This document shows, one piece after another, positions 30,528-38,864 of a DNA stretch of 38,864 bases. The notes under the pieces were generated by a model that was not told the DNA's origin, ran no database searches, and saw only the letters and a program-made list of their open reading frames with translations. The stretch spans positions 1 through 38,864 of the forward strand of contig JAOUGY010000001.1 of assembly GCA_029865445.1 (NCBI GenBank), in the 5' to 3' direction. The stretch comes from Acidimicrobiia bacterium (GTDB taxonomy: Bacteria; Actinomycetota; Acidimicrobiia; Spongiisociales; ZC4RG35). A program made the position numbers and the translations under genes. The first letter of the stretch is position 1; every line of letters begins with the position of its first letter.

Positions 30528-31718
30528 TCACTTGCTGATCTTGACAACCCGACCAGCACCAACAGTCCGACCACCCTCACGAATCGCGAACCGCTGCCCC
30601 TCATCCATCGCGATCGGCGTGATCAACTGCACCTGCATCTCCGTATTGTCCCCAGGCATCACCATCTGCGTCCCCTCAGGCAACGTCACCGCACCCGTCA
30701 CATCCGTCGTCCGGAAATAAAACTGCGGCCGATACCCAGAGAAGAACGGGTTATGACGACCACCCTCCTCCCGAGTCAAAATATAAACCTGAGCATCAAA
30801 CTCGGTATGAGGCGTAATCGACCCAGGCTTCGCCAACACCTGACCCCGCTCCACCTCATCCTTACCCACACCCCGCAACAACACCCCCACATTGTCACCA
30901 GCCTGACCCTGATCCAACAACTTCCGGAACATCTCAATCCCAGTAGCCACCGTCTTCTTGGTCGCCTTGATCCCCACAATCTCAACCTCTTCATTGACGT
31001 TGAGAACACCCTGCTCAATCTTGCCCGTCACCACCGTCCCCCGACCCGTAATCGAGAACACATCCTCAATCGGCATCAAAAACGGCTTATCCGTATCCCG
31101 ATCAGGCTCCGGCACAAACGAATCCACAGCATCCATCAACGCCATGACCTGATCCTGAGACCCCTCATCCCCCTCCATCGCCCGCAACGCAGACCCACGC
31201 ACCACCGGCGTGTCATCACCCGGGAACTCATACTCAGTCAACAGATCCCGAACCTCGAGCTCCACCAACTCCAGAAGCTCCTCATCATCCACCATGTCGA
31301 CCTTGTTCAAAAACACAACAATCGACGGCACACCCACCTGACGCGCCAACAACACATGCTCACGCGTCTGCGGCATCGGCCCATCCGTCGCCGCCACCAC
31401 CAAAATCGCACCATCAACCTGCGCCGCACCCGTAATCATGTTCTTGATGTAATCAGCATGACCCGGCATATCCACATGCGCATAATGACGATTCGCCGTC
31501 TCATACTCCACATGAGCAATCTGAATCGTGATCCCCCGCTCACGCTCCTCCGGCGCCTTATCAATCATGTCAAACGCCGTAAACGTATTCGAACCACCAA
31601 CACGCTCAAACAACGTCTTCGTGATCGCCGCCGTCAACGTCGTCTTCCCATGATCAATATGACCCATCGTCCCCACGTTCACATGCGGCTTCGTCCGCTC
31701 AAACTTCGCCTTCGCCAT
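30528..31718 (-). CDS. tuf: Translation elongation factor Tu
   Basis: This 396-residue factor delivers aminoacyl-tRNA to the ribosome. The G domain has GHIDHGKTTLT (G1), the switch-I block APEERERGITI, DMPGHADY (G3) and FLNKVDMVDD (G4). Domains 2 and 3 are complete, ending VGAGRVVKISK. AAGGG precedes the ATG by about 9 nt. Base use is odd: 31 of the first 33 codons end in G or T (TTT, CAT, GAT, ACG, GCG, GTG, TTG), whereas neighbouring ribosomal genes use many C-ending codons. The opposite strand is therefore open over the whole gene. The gene lies among tRNAs, not next to a visible fusA. Confidence 0.98.
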   Translation of the reverse strand: MAKAKFERTKPHVNVGTMGHIDHGKTTLTAAITKTLFERVGGSNTFTAFDMIDKAPEERERGITIQIAHVEYETANRHYAHVDMPGHADYIKNMITGAAQVDGAILVVAATDGPMPQTREHVLLARQVGVPSIVVFLNKVDMVDDEELLELVELEVRDLLTEYEFPGDDTPVVRGSALRAMEGDEGSQDQVMALMDAVDSFVPEPDRDTDKPFLMPIEDVFSITGRGTVVTGKIEQGVLNVNEEVEIVGIKATKKTVATGIEMFRKLLDQGQAGDNVGVLLRGVGKDEVERGQVLAKPGSITPHTEFDAQVYILTREEGGRHNPFFSGYRPQFYFRTTDVTGAVTLPEGTQMVMPGDNTEMQVQLITPIAMDEGQRFAIREGGRTVGAGRVVKISK

Positions 31719-31770
31719 AACGATGTCCCTTTCTAGTGTGATCGTGGGCCGGTGAAGCCCATCTGCGATG

Positions 31771-31844
31771 TAGCGGCGGGCGGACTCGAACCGCCGACCT
31801 CTCGATTATGAGTCGAGCGCTCTCACCTACTGAGCTACGCCGCC
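31771..31844 (-). tRNA. tRNA-Met (anticodon CAT)
   Basis: The minus-strand cloverleaf has acceptor GGCGGCG/CGCCGCT (first pair G-T), D-arm AGCTCAGTAGGTGAGAGC, anticodon loop CTCATAA in a CGA/TCG-extended stem, and T-arm GGCGGTTCGAGTCCGCC. The anticodon is CAT and no CCA is encoded. The location between tRNA-Thr and rpmG matches the elongator tRNA-Met of mycobacteria. A lysidine-modified tRNA-Ile is the less likely reading. Confidence 0.92.
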
Positions 31845-31901
31845 TCGTTGCGGAGCCATTCTGCTCCGCCATACCTCGTCATCTGTGCCACGAAGTACGC
31901 G

Positions 31902-31973
<72 letters not shown>

Positions 31974-32008
31974 GTGGATTGTGTTGACGCCGCCATGGGC
32001 GCCGTCGT

Positions 32009-32090
32009 GCCGGGAGAAGGATTTGAACCTCCGAAGGCTTGCGCCGGCAGATTTACAGTCTGCTCCCTTTGGCCGCTCGGGCATCCCGGC
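32009..32090 (-). tRNA. tRNA-Tyr (anticodon GTA)
   Basis: This 82-nt class II tRNA has acceptor GCCGGGA/TCCCGGC, anticodon stem CAGA/TCTG with loop CTGTAAA, a long variable arm (CCGGCGCAAGCCTTCGG) and T-arm GGAGGTTCAAATCCTTC. The anticodon is GTA. The discriminator is A and no CCA is encoded. Confidence 0.94.
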
Positions 32091-32169
32091 ATACCCGGCC
32101 TGCACCGGGGCGACGAAAGCATAGCTTCGGCCGGAAACCGGAACAAAGCGATCAGAGTCGGCCCGCCGG

Positions 32170-33012
32170 TCAGCGCGGTCCGTACGCCATCTCCCGCAGC
32201 CGTTCGATTCGTTCCTCCACGGGTGGGTGGGTCGAAAGCATCCGAAGGAGGGACCCTCCCCGGAGCGCCTTCAGGGGGTTGTCGATGTAGAGCTGACTGA
32301 AGGCCGGATCCACGTTCATGGGTATCTGAGCGGTCGCCTGGCCGATCTTGGCCAGTGCCGACGCCAGCTGCATCGGCTGGCCGGTGATCTCAGCTCCTGT
32401 GCGATCCGCCTGATACTCCCGGGCGCGGGAGATACCCATCCTGATGACCACCGCCGCCATCGGCCCCACGATGAGCGCGATCAACGCCCCCACGGCCCCG
32501 AGCGGATTCTCGCGATCACGCCCGCCACCGAACCACAAGGCACTGCGGGCCAGGATGGCGATGGCCGAACCGATCATGGCGGCGATTGAGCTGATCAGGA
32601 TGTCTCGATTGCGGACGTGGGCCAACTCGTGGGCCAGCACCCCCTGGAGTTCCTCATAGGTCATGATCTGGAGGATCCCGCTGGTCACGGCCACCGCCGC
32701 GTGGTTCGGGCTCCTGCCGGTGGCAAACGCATTGGGTTGCGGGCTGTCGATCACATAGATGCGCGGCATCGGCATGTTCGTCTGAGTGGCCAGAGCCCTG
32801 ACAATGGAGTACACCTGCGGGAGTTCATGCTCTTCCACAGGCTTGGCCCGGCTCGAAGCCAGGGCGAGCTTGTCGGAGAAGAAGTAGGCACCGAGATTGA
32901 ACACGGCGGCGATTCCGAGTCCGACCCAGATCGACTGGCCGAGCGAAATGGCGATCAGGCCGAGGAGGGCGGCCATGAAAGCCAGCAACCCGACCGTCTT
33001 GAGGTTGTTCAT
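32170..33012 (-). CDS. htpX: Membrane metalloprotease HtpX homologue (M48)
   Basis: This 280-residue membrane zinc protease acts in quality control of membrane proteins. Two N-terminal transmembrane segments (about 8-28 and 30-48) are followed by the zinc motif VLAHELAHVRNRD (about residue 133). Two further hydrophobic segments follow, and the third ligand lies in ISRAREYQADRTGAE. The C-terminal LSTHPPVEERIERLREM is typical. The start is the ATG at 33012. No ribosome site is present, but TAGCAT lies 7 nt upstream on the minus strand, suggesting a leaderless message. It is followed by tRNA-Tyr in the same direction. Confidence 0.93.
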   Translation of the reverse strand: MNNLKTVGLLAFMAALLGLIAISLGQSIWVGLGIAAVFNLGAYFFSDKLALASSRAKPVEEHELPQVYSIVRALATQTNMPMPRIYVIDSPQPNAFATGRSPNHAAVAVTSGILQIMTYEELQGVLAHELAHVRNRDILISSIAAMIGSAIAILARSALWFGGGRDRENPLGAVGALIALIVGPMAAVVIRMGISRAREYQADRTGAEITGQPMQLASALAKIGQATAQIPMNVDPAFSQLYIDNPLKALRGGSLLRMLSTHPPVEERIERLREMAYGPR

Positions 33013-33078
33013 GGCATGAATGCTATCCGGCCCACCGGGCAAACCGGACCGCCGTCCGGCTGCAGACCGCACCCACGC

Positions 33079-33110
33079 GGGTGGGGCGCCCCCGATGGGG
33101 CGCCCCACCC
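33079..33110 (-). terminator. Terminator of the subtilase gene
   Basis: GGGTGGGGCGCCCC, loop CGAT and the exact complement form a 14-bp stem 22 bp after the subtilase stop. It is GC-only in its core with no T-tract, and it separates the subtilase gene from htpX. Confidence 0.7.
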
Positions 33111-33131
33111 ATGTTCGAACGTCGCCGGCGA

Positions 33132-36119
33132 TCAGTCGGTGCTCACCGACACGACCGTCAGATCGAACAGCTCGGCCTCGGAGTAAGAAACGGCTCCGAG
33201 ATACTTGGTGCCGGCATCGAGTCCGGCCCATGAGACCGAAACCGTGGCACTTCCACCCAACGTTGCCGACGTGGGCGCCGTCACCGACAGATCGGTGACG
33301 TTGCTTCCGTCGGCCGGTGTCGCCGACACGCTCCAGTCGAAGAGCGTGTAGTTGGCGTCGTCACCATCGGTCTGCCAGCCATGCACGACGACCGTATATA
33401 CGCCGGCATCCGGGAAGAGCACGTTCACCTCTTCAGCCGAGGTTCCCGACCCGCTGCCGCCGACGAAACTGCCGTCGGGACCGAACACGTACAGGTCCAG
33501 GTCGTCGTCACCATCGGTGTAGTCGTCGAAGAGGGAGATACGTGTATACGCAGATCCCTCCGGAACTTCCACGCCGTGAAGGGTGATCCCGACACCGGTT
33601 CCGAGCGCCGTGTTGATGTCATCGGCCGGGTCGTCCACGACCGTGCCCTCTTGCGTGTTGGCGGCGACCAACCCGTGCGGGGCGGCCACGAAGTCGCCGG
33701 TGTACCCGAAGCTCACGGCGTAGTCGGCCGTGCCTTCGGTACCGGCACCACCAACCTCGTCGGGAGCGGCCAGCTTCACGGGCTGGATGACCAGCTGACT
33801 GGTCACCTGATGCCCGCGGTTGCCTTCCCACGTGAGCGTGCCGAACGAGTACTGGTCGAGCGGCGCATCGGTCCGGGTGAAGGTGACCTTGAAGTCGGCG
33901 TTCTGGCCGGGCCGCAGCCGCAGCCGCGCTGGCGAGACCGTCACGTCGATCCCCGCAGGGGCATCGACACTGGCGGTGAATACGCCGGCCTTGCCCGACA
34001 CGTTGGTGACCCGACGCATCACCGTCTGGCTTCCCGCCAACTCGGCCACCGCGATGTTGGGCTGGTTCAGGTCGCTCGGGTCGAGGACCCTCACGCCGAA
34101 CACATCGGTGCACACGCTCGCAGCCAGCTGGCCCGTTCCGCACAGGAACCCGACGTACTGGTTGAAGCCGACCTTGTACACCAGACCCGGATCGAGCGCA
34201 GCGTTCGGGTTCACATGACCCGAACCATCGTCGAACGGAGTCATCGATGCCACCTCGTCGGCAGTCGTCATCAGCGCCGACTTGATCATGTCTGGTGACC
34301 ACCCACGATGCGCCGACTTCACGACTGCGGCCAGACCCGCGATGTGCGGGCTCGACATCGACGTACCCGAGAGCGCATCGAAGTCACGGCCGTTGTAGCC
34401 GGGAGGCGACACTGCCGCGATCACATCGACGCCGGGGGCGATGATGTCAGGCTTCAAGATGTCGCCGGACGCTGCCAGCGGGCCCTGAGACGAGAACGCC
34501 GCACGCTGCGGCGCAGTCGTGTCCACGACAGGCACGCCTGGACTGAGTTGACCCGTGGCCGCGTCGCCCTCTGCAGCGATGTAGGCGGTGATCTCACCAA
34601 ACGCCTCTTCGTCGACGTGAATCGACGGCACGAAATGAATGTCGGCGTTGATGGAGTTCGGCGAGGGATTGGCAAGGACCATGCCCAGGCCGCCCGCGTC
34701 CCGCACTGCCAGCGACTTGTCGACCCGTGCGATGACGCCGCGTTCGCAGAGGACCATCTTGTCGTCGACGGCGACGGGGTCGAGGCTTCCTGGAACGCAC
34801 AGCCGTACGTCCTCGGAGTCGGCGCCCGCCAATCCGACGTTCACCGAGTGAACGAGGGGCAGGACGTCGGTCCCCGTGTTCTGGAACGACGCGCTCGTGT
34901 ACGAGGTGCCGTCACCGAGGGTGAGGGTCGCCTCCGAGTACCGGTCGTGGGTTCCTGCAGCAACCGTGGTGATCCACGGGCTGGGATGGGCGACCGTGCT
35001 CGCTCCTGCGGTGTTTCCGGCCGAAGCCGCCACGAACACACCGGCGTCCTCGGCGAAGAGGAACGCCACCTCGACCGGGTCGAGGAAGTTGGTCCGAGTC
35101 CCCGAGATCGAGTAGTTGATCACGTCGACGCCGTCGGCAACGGCCTGATCGATCGCCGCCACCGAGTCGGTGGTGAGGCATCCGCCTTCCGGAGCCCGAC
35201 CCCAGCAGACCTTGTAGGCCGCAATCCGAGCCATCGGAGCCATACCGCTGGCCGTGCCGAGCACCTGCCCGTCGACTACGACATCGACATTGCCGTTCCC
35301 GCCGGCCGTGCTGGCCGTGTGGGTTCCGTGACCATCGGCGTCGCGGGGGGAGTCGTACTCGTACGGGAACTCGGTCTTCGCCGTCGTCCCGTCGCCCCAT
35401 CCGGAGTTGTAGTACCGGGCTCCGATGAGCTTGCGGTTGCAGTCGCTGGCATCGAAGGAGTCACCGGCCACGCACTCACCGTTCCAGCGCCTCAAAGCCG
35501 GGAACCCTCGTCCGGCGTTGTCGGCGAAGCTGGCGCTCTCCGGCCAGATACCCGAGTCGACCACGCCGATGATGACATTGCGCCCCGTGTATCCCATGTC
35601 CCAGGCCCCTCCGTCATCGGTGAGACCGAGGAAATCCGGGGTCGAGATGGTGTCGAGTTGACGGACTTCGTCCTCGACCACGGCGAGCACGCCGGACTGC
35701 TTGGCGAGAGCCGTCGCTTCGGTCCCCGACATGCGGGCGGCGAATCCATTGAACACCACTCCGTAGTCGTAGATCTTCTTGCCGGTCGAGATGCCCGCCG
35801 ACCTCATAGCGGCGTTGGCACGTCCCCGCAGATAGCTGCGATACCTCACGGCCGCAGTGCTGTTGGCGTCGACCTTCTGTCCCTCAGCCGGTTTGGTGGC
35901 GGCGTACCCGGGAACGTCCCCCGCATATCCGGCGACCGGATCCCCGGCCATCATGACGATGTAGGTGCTCTCGGTCTTGTCCGCAACGATTCCCGCTACT
36001 GCATCGGCCGGTACAGAAAAATCCCCAGCTTCCTGCGCGGAAACCGGGGATAGGCCGAACAACATCGAGAACGCAGTGAACAAGAGCAGCAGCACGCCGC
36101 GCTTGGAGCGCTTCACCAT
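33132..36119 (-). CDS. Secreted subtilisin-like serine protease (S8)
   Basis: This 995-residue secreted protease starts with a signal peptide (MVKRSKRGVLLLLFTAFSML, probable cut after SPVSA, residue 28). An inhibitor_I9-type propeptide follows (about 50-157). The S8 catalytic domain has Asp188 in GVVDSGIWPE, His264 in DGHGTHTAS, Asn369 in AASAGNT and Ser587 in SGTSMSSPH. A PA-type insert lies between about 400 and 530 (ending near SINADIHFVPSIHVDE). A fibronectin III-like domain follows the catalytic domain and a PPC-like beta domain lies around 800-920. The order I9-S8-PA-Fn3 is that of plant-type (cucumisin-like) subtilases. No LPxTG or C-terminal membrane helix is seen. The start is the ATG at 36119 with GAGGAGG upstream; the longer open frame to 36167 lacks a signal peptide at its start. 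Confidence 0.93.
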   Translation of the reverse strand: MVKRSKRGVLLLLFTAFSMLFGLSPVSAQEAGDFSVPADAVAGIVADKTESTYIVMMAGDPVAGYAGDVPGYAATKPAEGQKVDANSTAAVRYRSYLRGRANAAMRSAGISTGKKIYDYGVVFNGFAARMSGTEATALAKQSGVLAVVEDEVRQLDTISTPDFLGLTDDGGAWDMGYTGRNVIIGVVDSGIWPESASFADNAGRGFPALRRWNGECVAGDSFDASDCNRKLIGARYYNSGWGDGTTAKTEFPYEYDSPRDADGHGTHTASTAGGNGNVDVVVDGQVLGTASGMAPMARIAAYKVCWGRAPEGGCLTTDSVAAIDQAVADGVDVINYSISGTRTNFLDPVEVAFLFAEDAGVFVAASAGNTAGASTVAHPSPWITTVAAGTHDRYSEATLTLGDGTSYTSASFQNTGTDVLPLVHSVNVGLAGADSEDVRLCVPGSLDPVAVDDKMVLCERGVIARVDKSLAVRDAGGLGMVLANPSPNSINADIHFVPSIHVDEEAFGEITAYIAAEGDAATGQLSPGVPVVDTTAPQRAAFSSQGPLAASGDILKPDIIAPGVDVIAAVSPPGYNGRDFDALSGTSMSSPHIAGLAAVVKSAHRGWSPDMIKSALMTTADEVASMTPFDDGSGHVNPNAALDPGLVYKVGFNQYVGFLCGTGQLAASVCTDVFGVRVLDPSDLNQPNIAVAELAGSQTVMRRVTNVSGKAGVFTASVDAPAGIDVTVSPARLRLRPGQNADFKVTFTRTDAPLDQYSFGTLTWEGNRGHQVTSQLVIQPVKLAAPDEVGGAGTEGTADYAVSFGYTGDFVAAPHGLVAANTQEGTVVDDPADDINTALGTGVGITLHGVEVPEGSAYTRISLFDDYTDGDDDLDLYVFGPDGSFVGGSGSGTSAEEVNVLFPDAGVYTVVVHGWQTDGDDANYTLFDWSVSATPADGSNVTDLSVTAPTSATLGGSATVSVSWAGLDAGTKYLGAVSYSEAELFDLTVVSVSTD

Positions 36120-36253
36120 GCTTCCTCCTCTGGTTTCCCCGCTGTCTCTCCCGCCTCCGACCCCCAACCGTCAGAGACCCGTCAACCATAGACCCTGTCT
36201 GTGCAGGGTGACAAGACCAGATCTGTCGCGAACGCGACAATTCGGCGACTTTT

Positions 36254-37294
36254 CTACTTTCTGGCCACGAGCACTCGAAAGTCGCCCAGTCCGCGGGGGT
36301 GAACAAGCGTTTCGGCCTCCGCCCGGCGAGTTCGGACCGCCAGTCGCTGCATGTCATCGCCGGCACGGGCGAGTTCGAGTTCGGTGCGGCGCATGTCGGA
36401 GATCCGCCCGCGGAGTCCCCACGCCCCGAGAAAGTCGTCCTGACGGTGGATCTCCACAGACGCGCCCGCTTCCTCGGCCGCCGCCGCCATCGCCGTGAAA
36501 TTGACGTCGGCCGTTATGTCCGTGGCACCCGGTTCGTCTAGCGGGTGCGGACCAAGGTGGTGCGACCGGTACGTCCGCAACGTTCCATCCCGGCGCCGGG
36601 GAGCGAGATTCTCGGCAACGTCGCCGTAGTCGATGAGCACCACCGACCCGCGGTCGAGCATACGAACCGCTCGCCGCACCCAACCCGCGGCCTCGATCTG
36701 GACCTCCACCCAACCTCCGACCTCCACCGGACCGGCGAACCGAGCCAACCAATCCCCGACTTCGGGCCGAACCGGCGCGTCCACGAAACACAGATCGTCG
36801 TCATCCGCTCCAACCCATCGTTCCCGCCACCCCGCTTCGGTCAGTTGAGCGATGGCCATCGGCAGGTTGTCCAGGAGCTCGTTGGCGAGGATCACGCCGG
36901 CCATGGGCGTCTGCAGATCTTCGAGCGACGAGAACACGGCGTCGGCGCCCACGATGGTTTCCAGCGCGGCGCGGGCTGCAGGTGAGGCCTCGACCGCCCG
37001 AGCCGGTACCGGCAGAGCTGAGAGCAACGGGGCCAGCAGTGAGCCGCTACCTCCCGCCACCTCGACCAGGCCAAAATCGGCGCCGACGCGATCCCTCTCG
37101 GCGCCAACGTAGACAGCCAGCGTCTCCCCGAAGAGCACGCTCACCTCGGGCGACGTGAGGAAGTGCCCGCTCTTGGTGGAGCGGAGCTCGGCCGAGGCGA
37201 AGAACCCTCCGTCGCCATAGAGCGCCTCACGCATGAACTCGTCGAAAGGAATCGGTCCACCCGCGGCGATTTGTCGCACCAGTCGCGCCTTCAT
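36254..37294 (-). CDS. SAM-dependent methyltransferase, MidA/NDUFAF7-like
   Basis: This 346-residue member of the DUF185/MidA family shows the SAM-binding loop VEVAGGSGSLLAPLL (about residue 77), the conserved ANELLDNLPMAI, and the family block LIDYGD with LRTYRSHHLGPHPLDEPG and ATDITADVNFTAM. The N-terminus (IPFDEFMREALYGDGGFF) is typical. In mitochondria the homologue methylates an arginine of complex I; the bacterial substrate is not established. The ATG at 37294 is the chosen start. It is divergent from the oxidoreductase gene by 65 bp. Confidence 0.88.
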   Translation of the reverse strand: MKARLVRQIAAGGPIPFDEFMREALYGDGGFFASAELRSTKSGHFLTSPEVSVLFGETLAVYVGAERDRVGADFGLVEVAGGSGSLLAPLLSALPVPARAVEASPAARAALETIVGADAVFSSLEDLQTPMAGVILANELLDNLPMAIAQLTEAGWRERWVGADDDDLCFVDAPVRPEVGDWLARFAGPVEVGGWVEVQIEAAGWVRRAVRMLDRGSVVLIDYGDVAENLAPRRRDGTLRTYRSHHLGPHPLDEPGATDITADVNFTAMAAAAEEAGASVEIHRQDDFLGAWGLRGRISDMRRTELELARAGDDMQRLAVRTRRAEAETLVHPRGLGDFRVLVARK

Positions 37295-37359
37295 GAATCC
37301 ATCAAGCTACCAGTGCTCTCAGAGACCCCATCCGAGGCTCGATCGGCCATACTCCGACC

Positions 37360-38211
37360 ATGGAATTCGGAGTCTCGATCTTCGCCACCGACACCACAAT
37401 CGATCCGGTGACCGTCGCCAAGGCCGCCGAGGATCGCGGGTTCGACTCGCTGTGGCTTCCGGAGCACAGCCACATCCCCGCCTCCAGAGAGACGCCGTGG
37501 GGAGGGGTCGCCGGGGCGCCACCTCTGCCCGAGCACTACTGGCGGACGCTCGACACCTTCGTCGCACTTGGCGCGGCCGCCGCGGCAACGGATCGCCTCA
37601 AACTCGCGACCGGCATCACGCTGCTGGCACAACGTGACCCGATCTGGACGGCGAAGGAGGTCGCGACCGTCGATCACCTTTCGGGCGGCCGCTTCATATT
37701 CGGCATCGGGTACGGCTGGAACAAGGAAGAGCTGGCCTCTCACGGGGTCTCATACACGGAACGGCGCGCATTGATGCGCGAGAAGATCCACGTCATGAAA
37801 GCACTGTGGACGGACGACGTCGCTTCGTATGCCGGCGAGAAGCTACACCTCGAACCGTCCTGGGCGTGGCCCAAGCCGATCCAGAAGCCGCATCCGCCGA
37901 TCGTGCTGGGGGGCGCGATCGGACCCAGAACTCTGGCGGACATCGTGGAGTTCTGCGACGGATGGTTTCCGCTCGGACGCTACGACCTCGAGGAGGGAAC
38001 GCGAGCGGTCCGCCAGGCTCTCACCGACGCAGGTCGAGACGACTCTGCCTTCGAGTTCTCGTATTTCCACGCCCGGCCGTCGGACGATTTCATCGGGCAC
38101 CTCTCCACGCTGGGGTTTTCGCGAGCCGTGTTCGGGCTCCCTCAGGGTGACGCATCCGAGGTCATGGCCTCGCTCGACGAACTCGCCCGGTTCGCGGCTC
38201 GAATGAAGTGA
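37360..38211 (+). CDS. LLM-class oxidoreductase, probably F420-dependent
   Basis: This 283-residue luciferase-like monooxygenase-fold protein matches the actinobacterial F420-dependent group: MEFGVSIFATDTTIDPVTVA at the start, FDSLWLPEHSHIPASRET, LKLATGITLLAQRDPIWTAK and GRFIFGIGYGWNKEELASHG. The TIM-barrel length is short but complete. F420 rather than FMN use is inferred from family membership. Its TGA stop overlaps the glgA GTG start in GTGA, so the two genes are translationally coupled, although no metabolic link is obvious. Confidence 0.87.
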   Translation: MEFGVSIFATDTTIDPVTVAKAAEDRGFDSLWLPEHSHIPASRETPWGGVAGAPPLPEHYWRTLDTFVALGAAAAATDRLKLATGITLLAQRDPIWTAKEVATVDHLSGGRFIFGIGYGWNKEELASHGVSYTERRALMREKIHVMKALWTDDVASYAGEKLHLEPSWAWPKPIQKPHPPIVLGGAIGPRTLADIVEFCDGWFPLGRYDLEEGTRAVRQALTDAGRDDSAFEFSYFHARPSDDFIGHLSTLGFSRAVFGLPQGDASEVMASLDELARFAARMK

Positions 38212-38864
38212 AGACTCCGCTCCGGGTCCTGTTCGTCGCCTCCGAGGTGGTCCCCTACGCAAAGACCGGCGGGCTGGCCGATGTCGGAGGGGCGTTGCCG
38301 GCCGCACTTCGAGCCGCCGGTCACGACGTCGTGACGATCCTGCCGCTGTACTCCGCCATCGACCGCAGCGGCCTCCGGCCCGTACCGGAGTGGTCCGGCA
38401 CCTGTCAGGTCGGGAGTCATGGTTTCGACTGGCTGCTGTGGCAAGACCCCGCCACGAACACTCGCTTCGTCGAGGTACCCGCATTGTTCGATCGGCACGA
38501 GTTCTACACCCACGATCCCGATGAACACATACGATTCGCGGTCTTCTCGCAGATCTGTCTCGACCACGTCGTGACCACGGGCTGGATCCCGGACATCATC
38601 CACTGCAACGACTGGCAGACAGGTCTGATGCCGGCGATGCTCCGGGGCCCATATTCGTCGGCGTTGGCGGGCACCCGATCGATACTGACGATCCACAACC
38701 TTGGATACCAGGGTGTCTTCGGAGCCCAGTCCGCAGATGAGCTCGGGCTGGAAGGCCACACTCACCTCCTTCATCGCGAGCACCTTGCAGAGGGCCGGAT
38801 CTCCCTGCTCGAGACCGCCATCATGCACGCAGATGCCATCACCACGGTCTCCCCGACCTATGCC
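38208..38864 (+). CDS. glgA: Glycogen synthase (GT5), 5' part
   Basis: The first 219 codons of a GT5 bacterial glycogen synthase are present; the gene runs off the window edge. The product elongates alpha-1,4-glucan from ADP-glucose. The N-terminal signature is VLFVASEVVPYAKTGGLADV, with the ADP-glucose-binding KTGGL. WIPDIIHCNDWQTGLMP and ILTIHNLGYQGVF follow in the usual order. The start is a GTG at 38208, overlapping the previous stop by 4 bp. An actinobacterial GT4-type GlgA or GlgM would lack this KTGGL arrangement at the extreme N-terminus, so GT5 is favoured. Confidence 0.93.
   Translation, partial: MKTPLRVLFVASEVVPYAKTGGLADVGGALPAALRAAGHDVVTILPLYSAIDRSGLRPVPEWSGTCQVGSHGFDWLLWQDPATNTRFVEVPALFDRHEFYTHDPDEHIRFAVFSQICLDHVVTTGWIPDIIHCNDWQTGLMPAMLRGPYSSALAGTRSILTIHNLGYQGVFGAQSADELGLEGHTHLLHREHLAEGRISLLETAIMHADAITTVSPTYA

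Noticed and set aside
30465..31736. 423-codon plus-strand open frame opposite tuf
   Set aside because: It is open only because tuf avoids C at third positions; the product would be an implausible His/Arg/Asn/Leu-rich chain.
34308..36053. 581-codon plus-strand open frame opposite the subtilase
   Set aside because: The minus strand carries a complete S8 protease with catalytic triad; the antisense frame has no recognisable domain.

Overview
The window is about 39 kb of high-GC DNA from an actinobacterium, probably a deep-branching one such as Acidimicrobiia (the class is an inference). The main evidence is gene order: tRNA-Tyr, tRNA-Thr, tRNA-Met, then rpmG, a HadA/HadB-type dehydratase, tRNA-Trp, secE, nusG, rplK, rplA, rplJ and rplL, close to the mycobacterial arrangement. 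Polyphosphate glucokinase, a cbs-metB pair, an LLM-class (F420-type) oxidoreductase and several genes that look leaderless (a TAnnnT -10 box ending a few bases before the start codon) agree with this.

Region by region. 1-2193: a heptamer tandem repeat, then trehalose synthesis (otsA-otsB, overlapping by 4 bp). 2235-4344: transsulfuration (a CBS enzyme without its regulatory domain, and cystathionine gamma-synthase). 4345-4858: intergenic DNA holding a metB promoter, a strong minus-strand terminator and a candidate structured small RNA. 4859-8458: a TauE/SafE permease, an ECF sigma/anti-sigma pair, a 2-hydroxyacid dehydrogenase and a membrane-anchored XRE protein. 8553-12691: an accessory region next to a selenocysteine tRNA, with decayed PIN, LuxR and GNAT fragments, an intact VapBC-type toxin-antitoxin pair, and an unusual M6-type metalloprotease carrying three near-identical beta-trefoil lobes. 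12830-20197: central carbon and housekeeping genes (maeB malic enzyme, hflX, a TetR regulator, ppgK, gnd). 20225-21320: a single AbiEi/DUF559 gene between two copies of a palindromic 35-bp repeat pair. 21350-25123: serB and pepN. 25185-32090: the ribosomal, translation and tRNA block. 32170-38864: htpX, a large secreted subtilase, a MidA-like methyltransferase, an LLM oxidoreductase and the start of glgA.

The genes fit a carbon-storage and redox theme. Trehalose (otsAB) and glycogen (glgA) synthesis lie at the two ends, while ppgK makes glucose-6-phosphate from polyphosphate, and gnd and maeB supply NADPH. The most interesting non-standard items are the repeat-flanked AbiEi/DUF559 cassette, the candidate RNA upstream of metB with near-perfect complementarity to the 16S 3' end, the rplA-rplJ leader with a 14-bp closing stem followed by a 14-bp terminator, a tuf gene almost free of C at third codon positions near its start, and the tRNA-Sec-linked island. 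All functions are read from the sequence and from family knowledge; no search was run.
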